From Eikenella corrodens (lineage in GTDB: Bacteria > Pseudomonadota > Gammaproteobacteria > Burkholderiales > Neisseriaceae): a DNA stretch of 64,000 nucleotides. Within the stretch, counting starts at the first letter, position 1; every line of letters starts with the position of its first letter. The position numbers were made by a program, and so were the translations under genes. The notes beneath the pieces are model-generated. The model saw only the letters and a program-made list of their open reading frames with translations. It was not told where the DNA came from and ran no database searches. The stretch is from the NCBI RefSeq assembly GCF_003990355.1, contig NZ_CP034670.1, forward strand, positions 2,108,001 through 2,172,000. The letters run 5' to 3'. Positions 50,468-59,503 of this stretch are shown in pieces.

Positions 50468-52504
50468 TCAAGGCTGTTTGTCGGCAGCAGCCTCTTGCTG
50501 CTCCGTATCCTCTGCAGCCTGCGTGCTCAATGGGGCAACAACTTGGTCTTGCCCGGCGGCTTCATCTGCCAGAGCCGGAGCGGGGTCGGCAATTGGCCGG
50601 TCGGTTTCGTCCGCATCCGTTGCCTCATTATTGCCCGCATCAGCGTCGTTGTCGCCACGAACATTGTGGCTGTAGTCTTTCGGTGGGCTGGGCTGTTTGC
50701 CTGCCATAATCTCCAGCACTTGATCGCGATCGATGGTTTCCCATTCCATCAAAGCCTTGCACATGGTTTCCATCTTATCGCGGTTTTCATCCAAGATTTT
50801 GTAGGCCACCGCATATTGTTCGTCCAGAATGCGGCGGATTTCGGCATCTACTTCCTGCTGGGTTTTTTCGGAAATATGCTGCGAACGGGTAACGCTGCGG
50901 CCGAGGAACACTTCGCCTTCGTTTTCGGCATACACCATGACGCCCATTTTCTCGCTCATGCCATAACGCGTTACCATCTCCCGCGCCATCTGCGTGGCGC
51001 GTTCGAAATCGTTAGACGCGCCGGTGGAAATGCGGCCGATAAAAATATCTTCGGCAATGCGCCCGCCAAACAGGATGGCCAGCTGGCTGAGCATTTGGTC
51101 TTTATACATCGAAATGCGGTCGCGCTCCGGCAGCTGCCAGGTCAGACCCAGCGCACGGCCGCGCGGCATGATGGTTACTTTGTGCACCGGATCGGTAAAC
51201 GGCAGGCTCTCCGCCACGATGGCATGGCCGGCTTCGTGATAAGCGGTGGCGCGTTTTTCGTCTTCATGCATCACCATGCTGCGCCGCTCGGGGCCCATAT
51301 AGATTTTGTCTTTGGCATCTTCAAAGTCGCTCTGATCGACTTTGATTTTATTGCGACGGCCGGCAAACAGAGCAGCCTCGTTCACCAAGTTGGCCAAATC
51401 CGCGCCGGAAAAACCGGGCGTGCCGCGCGCCAGCGATACCAAATCCACCGAAGCATCCAGCGGCACTCGCTTGGCGTGCACTTTCAAAATCTGCTCGCGG
51501 CCGCGGATATCGGGCAGCGGCACCACCACTTGGCGGTCGAAACGGCCGGGGCGCTGCAAAGCCGGATCGAGCACGTCTGGGCGGTTGGTAGCGGCAATCA
51601 CGATCACTGTTTGATTGCTTTCAAAACCATCCATCTCCACCAGGAGCTGGTTCAAGGTTTGTTCGCGTTCATCGTTGCCGCCGCCCAAACCGGCACCACG
51701 CTGGCGGCCCACGGCGTCGATTTCGTCGATAAAAATGATGCAGGGCGCATTTTTCTTGGCCTGCTCAAACATATCGCGCACGCGGGAAGCACCCACGCCC
51801 ACGAACATTTCCACAAAGTCCGAGCCGGAAATGCTGAAAAACGGCACGCCTGCTTCGCCGGCAATCGCCTTGGCCAGCAAGGTTTTACCCGTACCCGGGC
51901 TGCCGGCCAGCAAAATTCCGCGCGGCACGCGGCCGCCCAAGCTCTGGTAACGGTTCGGCGCTTGGAGGTAATCCACGATTTCCTGCACTTCTTCTTTCGC
52001 CTCGTCGCAACCGGCCACATCGGCGAAGGTTACGCGGTTGGCATCTTTATCCAGCAGCCGGGCACGGCTTTTACCGAAGGAAAACGCCCCGCCTTTGCCC
52101 CCGCCGCCGTTTTGCATACGCAAAAAGTAGAACCAAGCGCCAATCAGCAACAATACCGGCAACAGGCTGGTGAAGAAAATATTGCTCCACAGACCGGGCT
52201 TTTCTTCGGGGATATAGCGGAAATCAACGTTTTTATCCTGCAGCATCGTCAGGAGTTTGTCGTCCATCGGCGCATTGGTGTAGAACTTGGATTTGTCGGT
52301 GCGCTCGCCTTTGATCACATAACCGCTCAGCAGCGTGCCTTCAATATCCACCTTGGCCACTTCGCCTTTGTTTACCTGCTGGATAAACTGCGAATAGTTG
52401 ATCAGCTGTTTGTCTTCCCTCTTGCCTAGCAACGTTTGGGCCGAGGCAAGCAGCACCCCGGCCAGAAACAGCCAAACCAAAATCGTCCTCATGGTGTTAC
52501 GCAC
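50468..52504 (-). CDS. ftsH: ATP-dependent membrane zinc protease FtsH
   Basis: A 678-aa protease: two N-terminal membrane segments (~6-22 and ~105-125), then an AAA domain with Walker A GSPGTGKT near 200, Walker B IIFIDEIDA near 254 and arginine finger RPGRFDR near 315. The zinc site HEAGH lies near 422. The C-terminal ~55 residues are a low-complexity acidic tail. It degrades membrane and regulatory proteins. It follows rlmE on the same strand. Confidence 0.97.
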   Translation of the reverse strand: MRNTMRTILVWLFLAGVLLASAQTLLGKREDKQLINYSQFIQQVNKGEVAKVDIEGTLLSGYVIKGERTDKSKFYTNAPMDDKLLTMLQDKNVDFRYIPEEKPGLWSNIFFTSLLPVLLLIGAWFYFLRMQNGGGGKGGAFSFGKSRARLLDKDANRVTFADVAGCDEAKEEVQEIVDYLQAPNRYQSLGGRVPRGILLAGSPGTGKTLLAKAIAGEAGVPFFSISGSDFVEMFVGVGASRVRDMFEQAKKNAPCIIFIDEIDAVGRQRGAGLGGGNDEREQTLNQLLVEMDGFESNQTVIVIAATNRPDVLDPALQRPGRFDRQVVVPLPDIRGREQILKVHAKRVPLDASVDLVSLARGTPGFSGADLANLVNEAALFAGRRNKIKVDQSDFEDAKDKIYMGPERRSMVMHEDEKRATAYHEAGHAIVAESLPFTDPVHKVTIMPRGRALGLTWQLPERDRISMYKDQMLSQLAILFGGRIAEDIFIGRISTGASNDFERATQMAREMVTRYGMSEKMGVMVYAENEGEVFLGRSVTRSQHISEKTQQEVDAEIRRILDEQYAVAYKILDENRDKMETMCKALMEWETIDRDQVLEIMAGKQPSPPKDYSHNVRGDNDADAGNNEATDADETDRPIADPAPALADEAAGQDQVVAPLSTQAAEDTEQQEAAADKQP

Positions 52505-52572
52505 GGTAACAAGCTCCTAACTAATTAAAATGCCACAAATAAAAAAACAGATGATAACCAGCACCTTGCTGA

Positions 52573-53193
52573 TTACCGCTTATTCCTGCCCAGCAGATAT
52601 ACCTCGCTGGAACGGCTGCGCGAGGCCTTGGGCTTGCGCACCTGCACTTGGGAAAACACCCCGCGCATGGCCTGCATATATTCCTGAAAACCCGCGCCTT
52701 GGAACACCTTCACCAACATATTGCCGCCGGTTTTCAGATGCTCGGCGGCAAAATCCAGCGCCAGCTCGCACAAAACATAGCTGCGCGCCTGATCGGTTAC
52801 CGCATTGCCCGACATATTGGGTGCCATATCGCAAATTACAAGGTCTAGCGCGCGGCCTTCGAGCAGGTTTTCCAACTCTTCCAGCACCTCGTTTTCGCGG
52901 AAATCTCCTTGGATAAACGATACCCCGGCAATCGGCTCCATCGGCAAAATATCCAATGCAAACACCCTGCCCTGCGCCCCCGCCAGCTTAACCGCCACCT
53001 GCGACCAGCTGCCCGGTGCGCTGCCCAAATCGGCCAGCACCGTGCCGTTTTTAATCAACTTGTCTTTTTCGTTGATCTCCAGCAATTTGTATGCCGCCCG
53101 GGCACGGTAGCCGTCTTTCTGCGCCTGATGCACATAGGGGTCGTTCACGTGCTCGTTCAGCCAACTTTTGGAGGATTTGGAACGGGTTGCCAT
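52573..53193 (-). CDS. rlmE: 23S rRNA 2'-O-ribose methyltransferase RlmE (FtsJ/RrmJ)
   Basis: A 206-aa SAM-dependent enzyme that methylates U2552. Catalytic K-D-K-E residues appear in AAYKLLEI near 35, VICDMAPNMSG near 122, LVKVFQGAGF near 161 and SSEVYLLG near 197. The SAM loop is DLGSAPGSWSQV. I chose the ATG at 53193 (MATRSK); the frame upstream is DUS-derived. The rlmE-ftsH order is conserved widely. Confidence 0.94.
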   Translation of the reverse strand: MATRSKSSKSWLNEHVNDPYVHQAQKDGYRARAAYKLLEINEKDKLIKNGTVLADLGSAPGSWSQVAVKLAGAQGRVFALDILPMEPIAGVSFIQGDFRENEVLEELENLLEGRALDLVICDMAPNMSGNAVTDQARSYVLCELALDFAAEHLKTGGNMLVKVFQGAGFQEYMQAMRGVFSQVQVRKPKASRSRSSEVYLLGRNKR

Positions 53194-53231
53194 CATCAAT
53201 CCAATCAAAGAAACGGCCGCATTGTAGCCGA

Positions 53232-53274
53232 TAAGGCTACCTGAAAACCACAATCGCGGTTTCAGGTAGCCTTC
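53232..53274. terminator. DUS-pair hairpin between iscA and rlmE
   Basis: AAGGCTACCTGAAACC-type arms around a GC loop, positioned right after the iscA stop. Confidence 0.75.
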
Positions 53275-53294
53275 TGATGCACTAATCCAAGGGC

Positions 53295-53615
53295 TCAAAC
53301 ATTAAAGCTTTCGCCGCAACCGCATTCGTTTTTCACGTTCGGGTTGGCGAACTTAAAGCCTTCCTGCAAGCCTTCTTTGGTAAAGTCCAGTTCGGTGCCG
53401 TCGAGATACACATGACTTTTCGGATCAACAAACACTTTCACGCCATGCCCTTCAAATACCAAATCATCAGGCAGGATTTCGTCGGCAAATTCCAGCGTAT
53501 AGGCCATGCCGGAGCAGCCGCTGGTTTTCACGCCGATGCGGATGCCTTCGCCTTTGCCGCGCTTGGTGAGGAAGCTGCGGATATGGTCGGCAGCGTTGGG
53601 GGTGAGTGTAATCAT
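53295..53615 (-). CDS. iscA: Iron-sulfur assembly protein IscA
   Basis: A 106-aa A-type carrier: the three Cys ligands lie in TSGCSGMAY near 35 and NECGCGESF near 99. The region KTSGCSGMAYTLEF and DFTKEGLQEGFKF is closer to IscA than to ErpA. It transfers Fe-S clusters to apo-proteins. It lies apart from iscRSU, about 2 kb upstream on the same strand. Confidence 0.92.
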   Translation of the reverse strand: MITLTPNAADHIRSFLTKRGKGEGIRIGVKTSGCSGMAYTLEFADEILPDDLVFEGHGVKVFVDPKSHVYLDGTELDFTKEGLQEGFKFANPNVKNECGCGESFNV

Positions 53616-53688
53616 GGGGTTTCCTTTGTTTTCGATTTTTGATAGAGGCTACCTGAAAAGCAGTATCAGGTTTCAGGCAGCCTTTCGG

Positions 53689-54174
53689 TTAAGGTTTGGC
53701 ATTATCCGGCCGTACTGCCACTGGCGTTCTCGTGCGGGCGGCGCAGTCGATGATTTCGTCTTTTTCCAAACGGCCCGCCCGATTGTATGCCTGCAGGCGG
53801 GTAACAGTGCCGTTCCGGTAGAGCAGGCGCAGGCGCAATGTGCCGTCCGACAGGTAGCCGGGTGACCAACCTTCAATCTTGCCCTGTGCGTTATAGCTGT
53901 GCCGGGTGCGGACTCTGCCGTTTGGATGGAATATTTCCAACTGCGAGAGCCGGCCGTTTTTGATCACGACCTGCCTATCTCCCCCGGGCGGCCAACGGTA
54001 TTTGCCGTCGGGCAGGCCTTCCGGCAGCGGCGGGAGGATGCGGGCATGCTGTTTTTCGCACATCCGCAGGCTCTCTTCATTTTCCGCCGTGAGCGCGGGC
54101 AGATTGCCGATGGAGACGGCACAACCAACCAGCAGCAATACGGTAGGGATTGGAAGAAGCAATTTGGTTTGCAT
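53689..54174 (-). CDS. Lipoprotein with MORN-like repeats
   Basis: A 161-aa protein beginning MQTKLLLPIPTVLLLVGC, a signal peptide with lipobox. The mature part has repeated GKYRW / GRLSQLEIFHPNGRVRTRHSYNAQGKIEG units resembling toxin-antitoxin-like MORN/YwqK repeats. It is probably anchored in the outer membrane. The ATG at 54174 is the start that gives a proper signal peptide. Confidence 0.75.
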   Translation of the reverse strand: MQTKLLLPIPTVLLLVGCAVSIGNLPALTAENEESLRMCEKQHARILPPLPEGLPDGKYRWPPGGDRQVVIKNGRLSQLEIFHPNGRVRTRHSYNAQGKIEGWSPGYLSDGTLRLRLLYRNGTVTRLQAYNRAGRLEKDEIIDCAARTRTPVAVRPDNAKP

Positions 54175-54200
54175 AAGGCCTCGTTGTTCGAGCGGCGGAT

Positions 54201-54289
54201 ATAGCGGATTAAAATCGCCATGCAAGGGCGTTGACCTGCATTGATATATTGCCTGCACGCCCTGAGGCTAGCCGCTTTTAATCCACTTA
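54201..54289. repeat. Correia-like miniature element, TAGCGGATTAAAA variant
   Basis: Ends TAGCGGATTAAAA and TTTTAATCCACTTA (two mismatches) enclose ~60 nt that differ from the copy at 39536 except for the first ATCGCCATG. The right end touches a DUS. Confidence 0.6.
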
Positions 54290-54302
54290 TTTTCAGGTAG
54301 CC

Positions 54303-54545
54303 TTACTTTGCCGCCTTCTGCCGCTTTGCCCAGCTCACGGCAGCCTGCATGGCGGCGCGTGCCTGCGGGCTGTTTTTCCAGCAGGTGCTGCCGGTGAGCG
54401 CCGCGCCCTGTTGCAGCATGTCGTCCACATCGGCGGCGGCCAGTTTGGCCACGTTGTCCAAGCCCATTTGCTGCAAGCGTTGCAGCACGGTTTTGCCGAT
54501 GCCTTTTTCAGCGAGCAGAGATTGGGTTTCTTCTTGGCTGAACAT
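54303..54545 (-). CDS. Small helix-hairpin-helix-like protein
   Basis: An 80-aa helical protein starting MFSQEETQSLLAEKGIGKTV at 54545, with AGGAGC 8 nt upstream. The central region (RLQQMGLDNVAKLAAADVDDM) looks like a helix-hairpin-helix motif, and the C-terminus is basic. It may bind nucleic acid; no family is recognised. Confidence 0.65.
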   Translation of the reverse strand: MFSQEETQSLLAEKGIGKTVLQRLQQMGLDNVAKLAAADVDDMLQQGAALTGSTCWKNSPQARAAMQAAVSWAKRQKAAK

Positions 54546-54602
54546 AGGCTTGCTCCTCATTCGTATTTCGCAGGGCTTAGGGTGCAGGCTGCCTGAAAAC
54601 CG

Positions 54603-55229
54603 TTAGGCGGCGAAGCGGTCATACACGGCATCGATGTCGGCGCAGGCACGTTGAACCGCTACTTCCCGATTATCACCCGATGTGCCTTCGGCGCGGACGG
54701 TGTCCACCGAAGCGAAGCCCAAGAAACCGCCGAGCAGGGTTTTCAGGTAGCTTGAAGCGAAATCCATTTGCGCCATCGGGCCTGCGGAATAAACGCTGCC
54801 GCTGGCTTGTAACAGCAGCACTTTGTGCGCGCCCATCAGGCCTTGCGGTGCGCCGTCTTCGCCGAAGCGGAAGGTTTCGTCGGGCACAACCAGATTGTCC
54901 AGCCAGTCTTTCAGGCGGGCGGGGATGCCGAAGTTATACATCGGATAGGCGATAACGAGGCGGCGGGCGGATTTTACTTGCTCCACCACAGACATCATCC
55001 GAGCAAATAACGCCGCCTGTTCCGCGTTCGGCTGCTGCCTTTGGAACACGGTGGCGATAAACATTTCCACCGCGGCCTTGTCCAACGTCTGGATGTCGGT
55101 TTCCGCCAGATTAACGGTTTGCACGCTGCCTGCGGGAAGCTTGGCCAGCAGGTGGGCAACCATGCGGTTGGTGGCGGACATGGATGAATGCGGATTGGGA
55201 TGGGCGTTGATAATCAGGGTATCGGCCAT
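54603..55229 (-). CDS. azoR: FMN-dependent NADH-azoreductase
   Basis: A 208-aa flavodoxin-fold quinone/azo reductase: the FMN-binding start TLIINAHPNPHSSMSATNRM, AYPMYNFGIPARLKDWLDN near 95 and a glycine-containing loop near 140 (LLQASGSVYSAG). It probably reduces quinones by two electrons in the cytoplasm, protecting against oxidative stress. Confidence 0.9.
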   Translation of the reverse strand: MADTLIINAHPNPHSSMSATNRMVAHLLAKLPAGSVQTVNLAETDIQTLDKAAVEMFIATVFQRQQPNAEQAALFARMMSVVEQVKSARRLVIAYPMYNFGIPARLKDWLDNLVVPDETFRFGEDGAPQGLMGAHKVLLLQASGSVYSAGPMAQMDFASSYLKTLLGGFLGFASVDTVRAEGTSGDNREVAVQRACADIDAVYDRFAA

Positions 55230-55291
55230 TTTGAAGGCTTTTCTGTAAATTGAAAAACTGGGTTACTATGGATTTATCGGTTTCAGGCTGC

Positions 55292-55558
55292 CTATTTCAG
55301 CTGGCTGTCCTTACTGCCGCGCCGGTTGTAGGCAGCCTGAAAACGCTGTTGCTTGTCCGCCTCTTCTTGGCAGGCAATGCACAACTGCACGCCGGGCAGG
55401 GCGCGGCGGCGGGCTTCGGGAATCGGCTCGCCGCATTCGGCGCATTCGCGGGCGCTTTCGCCGGAGGGCAGGTTTTGCCGGGCGGCCGCCAACGCGTCGT
55501 CTAAATTGGCGTCAATTTGCGCCTGTTCCGCGCCGTCGGGCGCCCAGCCGCCGGCCAT
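55292..55558 (-). CDS. DksA/TraR-type zinc-finger protein
   Basis: An 88-aa protein with the C4 finger CAEC-x17-CIAC typical of the short YbiI/TraR-like members of the DksA family. Such proteins can bind RNA polymerase through the secondary channel, but the short form often lacks the coiled-coil tip. It follows iscU with a 1-nt gap, on the same strand. Confidence 0.85.
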   Translation of the reverse strand: MAGGWAPDGAEQAQIDANLDDALAAARQNLPSGESARECAECGEPIPEARRRALPGVQLCIACQEEADKQQRFQAAYNRRGSKDSQLK

Positions 55559-55559
55559 G

Positions 55560-55943
55560 TTACGCGCCTTTTTTCTTTTTATAGTCCGCCACGGCGGCTT
55601 TCACCGCGTCTTCCGCCAAAATTGAGCAGTGGATTTTTACAGGCGGCAATTCCAATTCTTCGGCGATTTCACTGTTTTTAATCACCAGCGCGTCGTCCAG
55701 GCTTTTGCCTTTCACCCATTCGGTAATCAGGCTGGATGAGGCGATGGCGGAGCCGCAGCCGTAGGTTTTGAATTTGGCGTCTTCGATGATGCCTTGGTCG
55801 TTCACTTTGATTTGCAGGCGCATCACGTCGCCGCAGGCGGGCGCGCCCACCATGCCGGTGCCGACGTCGCTGTCGTCTTTGTCGAACGTGCCGACGTTGC
55901 GTGGGTTTTCGTAATGGTCGATAACTTTGTCGCTGTATGCCAT
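55560..55943 (-). CDS. iscU: Iron-sulfur scaffold IscU
   Basis: A 127-aa scaffold on which Fe-S clusters are built. The three Cys and the Asp are in GAPACGDVMRL near 35, KTYGCGSAIASSS near 60 and KIHCSILAEDA near 105. The LPPVK motif for HscA binding is present. It receives sulfur from IscS, encoded upstream on the same strand. Confidence 0.96.
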   Translation of the reverse strand: MAYSDKVIDHYENPRNVGTFDKDDSDVGTGMVGAPACGDVMRLQIKVNDQGIIEDAKFKTYGCGSAIASSSLITEWVKGKSLDDALVIKNSEIAEELELPPVKIHCSILAEDAVKAAVADYKKKKGA

Positions 55944-56015
55944 GATATGTTTCCTTGTGTTTTTAGCAGGTTAGTAAAATTTTTGGAGTGCAGGCTGCTT
56001 TTGGGCTGCCTGAAA

Positions 56016-56150
56016 TCAAATCTTGCACGCGCCGCCTTCGCAGCCGTCGTCTTGGTTGTCGGCATCTACGCCGCCTTCCACGGTAACGCCGTCAAAGCTG
56101 TCGAGGAGCGCGTCCAAGTTGTCGAAATCGTCTGTGGTTTGGTCGTTCAT
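56016..56150 (-). CDS. Small acidic protein between iscS and iscU
   Basis: A 44-aa, strongly acidic peptide (MNDQTTDDFDNLDALLDSFD ... DGCEGGACKI) starts at 56150 with GGAAG upstream. It carries two Cys near the C-terminus. It lies inside the isc operon, so it may modulate the machinery as IscX does in enterics, although I see no sequence likeness to IscX. Kingella-type DUS copies flank it. Confidence 0.6.
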   Translation of the reverse strand: MNDQTTDDFDNLDALLDSFDGVTVEGGVDADNQDDGCEGGACKI

Positions 56151-56254
56151 GTTGTCTTCCTTGTGTGTGCAGGCTGCTTTTGAACGGGGCAGCCTTGCCC
56201 GTGTTGTATTTCGGATTAGCTTTTGCGTTTTCAGGCTGCCTGAAAACGGATGCT

Positions 56255-56647
56255 TCAGCTCAAATCAAATACCCGTATCGTTAAAACCGCTTCGGGCGGC
56301 AGGTCGCGCAGCAATTCGGGGCGGCGCAGTTCCAAAGGGCGGTAGCCGTATAATTCCATCGGCACAGTTTCACCGTCGTCTGTTTCCATAAAAACGGATA
56401 GCTCTGCGGGGGCAGGCAGGCGGCCATCCGGCGAGATTTTGCCCTCCAGCAGCCACGGGGCGACGTATTGCGCCTGCGTTTGGTACACATTGGGATAGCC
56501 GCCGTTGTTTTCGGTCTGCACGGCGTGCCCTGCTTGACAAAGTTCATCCAACCAGTTTGCACTGAAAATGCCGCATTCCCATGAGGCGATGAGGTGCGGC
56601 TCCTGCCTGTCCGCATCGCTGAAAACGGTTATCCACCAACCCAGCAT
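56255..56647 (-). CDS. Hypothetical protein within the isc operon
   Basis: A 130-aa acidic protein, starting MLGWWITVFSDADRQ, with a Trp-rich N-terminus and a Pro/Glu-rich middle. It is read in the same direction as iscS and iscU and lies between them. I recognise no family; the position suggests accessory cargo of the acquired isc segment. Confidence 0.65.
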   Translation of the reverse strand: MLGWWITVFSDADRQEPHLIASWECGIFSANWLDELCQAGHAVQTENNGGYPNVYQTQAQYVAPWLLEGKISPDGRLPAPAELSVFMETDDGETVPMELYGYRPLELRRPELLRDLPPEAVLTIRVFDLS

Positions 56648-56689
56648 AGTTTGCTCCTTGTGTTATGGTTTGTCGGGTGCAGACTGCTC

Positions 56690-57904
56690 TTAATGCGCCG
56701 CCCACTCAATCGAGTTCAAATCAATCCCGTCTTTGAACATTTCCCACAGCGGCGACAGTTCGCGCAGTTTGCCGATTTTGGATTTAATCAGTTCGGCGGC
56801 GAACTGCACTTCTTCTTCGGTGGTCATGCGGCCGAAGGTGATGCGCAGGGATGAGTGCGCCAGTTCGTCGTTGCGGCCGAGCGCGCGCAGTACGTAGCTT
56901 GGCTCGAGGCTGGCAGAAGTACAGGCGGAGCCGCTGGATACGGCGAGTTCTTTGACCGCCATAATCAGGCTTTCGCCTTCGACGAAGTTGAAGCTGACGT
57001 TCAGGTTGTTCGGGGCGCGGTGTTCGAGGTCGCCGTTGATATAGACTTCTTCGATGCCTTCGATGCCTTTGAGGAAGATGTCCCGCAGTTTGCGGTAGTG
57101 CGCCATGTCTTGCTCGAGTTCTTCTTTGGCGATGCGGAAGGCTTCGCCCATGCCGACGATTTGGTGGGTCGGCAGGGTGCCGCTGCGGAAGCCGCGTTCG
57201 TGGCCGCCGCCGTGCATTTGGGCTTCGAGGCGGACGCGGGGTTTGCGGCGGACGTACAGCGCGCCGATGCCTTTGGGGCCGTACACTTTGTGGCCGGACA
57301 TGGACAGCAGGTCGATTTTGGCGGCTTCAACGTCAACAGGCACTTTGCCGCAGGCTTGGGCGGCATCGACGTGGAAGATGATTTTGCGTTCGCGACAGAT
57401 TTCGCCGATAGCGGGAATGTCTTGCACCACGCCGATTTCGTTGTTCACCCACATTACGGAAATCAGGATGGTGTCGTCGCGGATGGCGGCTTTGAGTTCT
57501 TCCAAATCAATCAAACCGTTTTCCTTCACGCCGAGGTAGGTTACTTCAAAGCCTTGGCGTTCGAGTTCGCGCATGGTGTCGAGCACGGCTTTGTGTTCGG
57601 TTTTGACGGTGATGAGGTGTTTGCCTTTGGTTTTGTAGAAGTTTGCCGCGCCTTTGATGGCGAGGTTGTCGGACTCGGTCGCGCCGCTGGTGAAGACGAT
57701 TTCTTTGGCATCGGCGTTAATCAGGGCGGCGATGTCGGCACGGGCTTTTTCAACGGCTTCTTCCGCCGTCCAGCCGAATGCGTGACTGCTGGATGCGGGG
57801 TTGCCGAAGGTTTCGGTCAGATAGGGAATCATTTTTTCAGCCACGCGTTGGTCAACGGGAGTGGTGGCGGCGTAGTCGAGGTAGATGGGGGTTTTGATGG
57901 TCAT
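56690..57904 (-). CDS. iscS: Cysteine desulfurase IscS
   Basis: A 404-aa, PLP-dependent enzyme that takes sulfur from cysteine. The PLP Lys is in SMSGHKVYGPKG near 205, the active Cys loop SSGSACTSAS lies near 328, and YLDYAATTPVD is at the start. It donates sulfur to IscU, tRNA thiolation and MoaD-type carriers. No Eikenella DUS occurs within the gene. Confidence 0.97.
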   Translation of the reverse strand: MTIKTPIYLDYAATTPVDQRVAEKMIPYLTETFGNPASSSHAFGWTAEEAVEKARADIAALINADAKEIVFTSGATESDNLAIKGAANFYKTKGKHLITVKTEHKAVLDTMRELERQGFEVTYLGVKENGLIDLEELKAAIRDDTILISVMWVNNEIGVVQDIPAIGEICRERKIIFHVDAAQACGKVPVDVEAAKIDLLSMSGHKVYGPKGIGALYVRRKPRVRLEAQMHGGGHERGFRSGTLPTHQIVGMGEAFRIAKEELEQDMAHYRKLRDIFLKGIEGIEEVYINGDLEHRAPNNLNVSFNFVEGESLIMAVKELAVSSGSACTSASLEPSYVLRALGRNDELAHSSLRITFGRMTTEEEVQFAAELIKSKIGKLRELSPLWEMFKDGIDLNSIEWAAH

Positions 57905-57991
57905 GATGTTCTCTTTTAGGTGTGGTTGTGTAATTCATTCATAGTTGGAGCACATTCCCAGAGCGGCAAACCGGCGCCGCAGAGAAGTGCT

Positions 57992-58447
57992 TTAGCTATA
58001 GCGGATATGGGTAAGGCTGATGGCGGCCTCATGATGGCGGTGGCCAGCCCTTTTATCCAGCACGTCTTGCAGAGAGACACTGTTCAGGTAGCCTTGGATG
58101 GTTTGATTGAGGCTTTCCCACAAATCGTGCGTGAGGCAGGGCGCGCCTTTGTGGCAGTTGGTTTGGCCGCCGCAGCGGGTGGCATCCAGCTTGTCTTCGG
58201 CGGCGTGGATGATTTCGGCAATGTTGATGCTGCCGGGCTGTCGGCTGAGCAGATAGCCGCCGCCGGGCCCGCGCACGCTTTCTACCAGCCCGGCACGGCG
58301 CAGTTTGCCGAAAAGCTGTTCGAGGTAGGATAAGGAAATATTCTGCCGGCCGCTGATAGCATTGAGGCTGACGGGGTTTTCGCGCCCGTACAGCGCCAAG
58401 TCCAGCATGGCGGTTACGGCGAAACGGCCTTTGGTGGTTAATCGCAT
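57992..58447 (-). CDS. iscR: Fe-S cluster regulator IscR
   Basis: A 151-aa Rrf2-family repressor with a winged helix (RFAVTAMLDLALY, then LSYLEQLFGKLRRAGLVES) and the three cluster Cys spaced CGGQTNCHKGAPC near 92-104. Holo-IscR would repress the isc genes it precedes. It contains an Eikenella DUS at 58085, unlike iscS-iscU. Confidence 0.95.
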   Translation of the reverse strand: MRLTTKGRFAVTAMLDLALYGRENPVSLNAISGRQNISLSYLEQLFGKLRRAGLVESVRGPGGGYLLSRQPGSINIAEIIHAAEDKLDATRCGGQTNCHKGAPCLTHDLWESLNQTIQGYLNSVSLQDVLDKRAGHRHHEAAISLTHIRYS

Positions 58448-58637
58448 AGGCTATGGTCTTGTTGCATCAAGGGGATGCGGATTTTCCAATACCCAAGTGA
58501 TTTAGTCAAGTATAGATACTGCCCGGCATGAAAGCAGGCTACCTGAAAACGATGTTTCGGCGTAGCCGAAGCAGAGTTTCTGCGAAGCTAAACCTGGCTC
58601 CGGCTTTTTCAGGTAGCCTTCACATCCGACACAGGGC

Positions 58638-58932
58638 TTATTGTGCTTTCGCCTGCCAAGTGTCGCGCAAACCCACCGTTTTGTTAAACACGGGCTTGCC
58701 CTTCACATGGTCTTTGCGGTCGGTCACGAAATAGCCCAGCCGTTCAAACTGCCAGCGGCTCTCCGCAGGCAAATCGTTGGCGGCGGCTTCAACGTAGGCG
58801 GTGATTTCTCTAGCTGATTCGGGGTTGAGGAAATCGGTGAACGGCAGGTATGCGCCGTCTTCACCGCGCACGGCATCAGGGCGGGGTTCGGTGAACAGGC
58901 GGTCGTACAGGCGCACGGTGGCGGGAACGGCA
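58638..58932 (-). pseudogene. Remnant glnS 3' end
   Basis: The last ~92 codons of a glutaminyl-tRNA synthetase (RLYDRLFTEPRPDAVRGEDG ... LRDTWQAKAQ). They are about 85% identical by eye to the end of the complete glnS at 60109. Similarity stops abruptly at ~58932, where parE sequence in the opposite orientation begins. It is probably the original Eikenella glnS end, left after an incoming copy recombined. Confidence 0.88.
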
Positions 58933-59417
58933 TGCGCTACGGCAAAATCGCCATTTTGTCGGACGCCGATGTGGACGGCTCACACATCCAAGTGCTGCTG
59001 CTCACCCTGTTTTACCGCCACTTTCCCGCGCTGATCCGCCACGGCCATATCTACGTTGCCCAACCGCCGCTGTTCCGCGTGGATGTCAATGCCCAGGGCA
59101 AAAGCCGCCCCGCGCGCAAATTCTACGCGCTCGACCAAGGCGAACTCGAAGGCATTTTGGAGCGGCTCGCCGCCGAAAAAGTCAAAGAATCCGCCTATTC
59201 CATCAGCTGCTTCAAAGGCCTGGGCGAAATGAACCCCGACCAGCTCAAAGACACCACCATGAACCCCGACACCCGCCGCCTGCTGCGCGTGGGCATTCCC
59301 GAGCACGATAGTGAAACCACGCTCGCCGCCTTCACCCGCCTGATGGGCAAAGGCGAAGCCGCCGCCCGCCGTAGCTGGATGGAAGCCGAAGGTGACCGGG
59401 TGGAAGCGGATATTTAG
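58933..59417 (+). pseudogene. parE 3' fragment (topoisomerase IV subunit B)
   Basis: 161 codons of ParE C-terminal sequence: RYGKIAILSDADVDGSHIQ (the Toprim Asp-x-Asp), FKGLGEMNPDQLKDTTMNP, then the natural end EGDRVEADI and stop. The 5' two thirds are missing. It is joined head-on to the glnS remnant, so no functional protein can result. Confidence 0.88.
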
Positions 59418-59484
59418 GTTTTCAGGCAGCCTGAAACCGTTTTGGCGCGTAAAGGCAGCCTGAAAACCTTTCAGGCTGCCTTTA
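59416..59484. terminator. Hairpins of Kingella/Simonsiella-type DUS
   Basis: TTTCAGGCAGCCTGAAA at 59419 is self-complementary. AAAGGCAGCCTGAAA at 59450 pairs with TTTCAGGCTGCCTTT at 59469 with almost no loop. These follow the parE end and are of a foreign DUS dialect. Confidence 0.75.
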
Positions 59485-59503
59485 CGTCCGTCTGAAAACG
59501 GAT

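Noticed and set aside
50303..52429. A 708-codon open frame antisense to ftsH
   Set aside because: Shadow of a strongly conserved gene; the composition is typical of antisense GC-rich frames.
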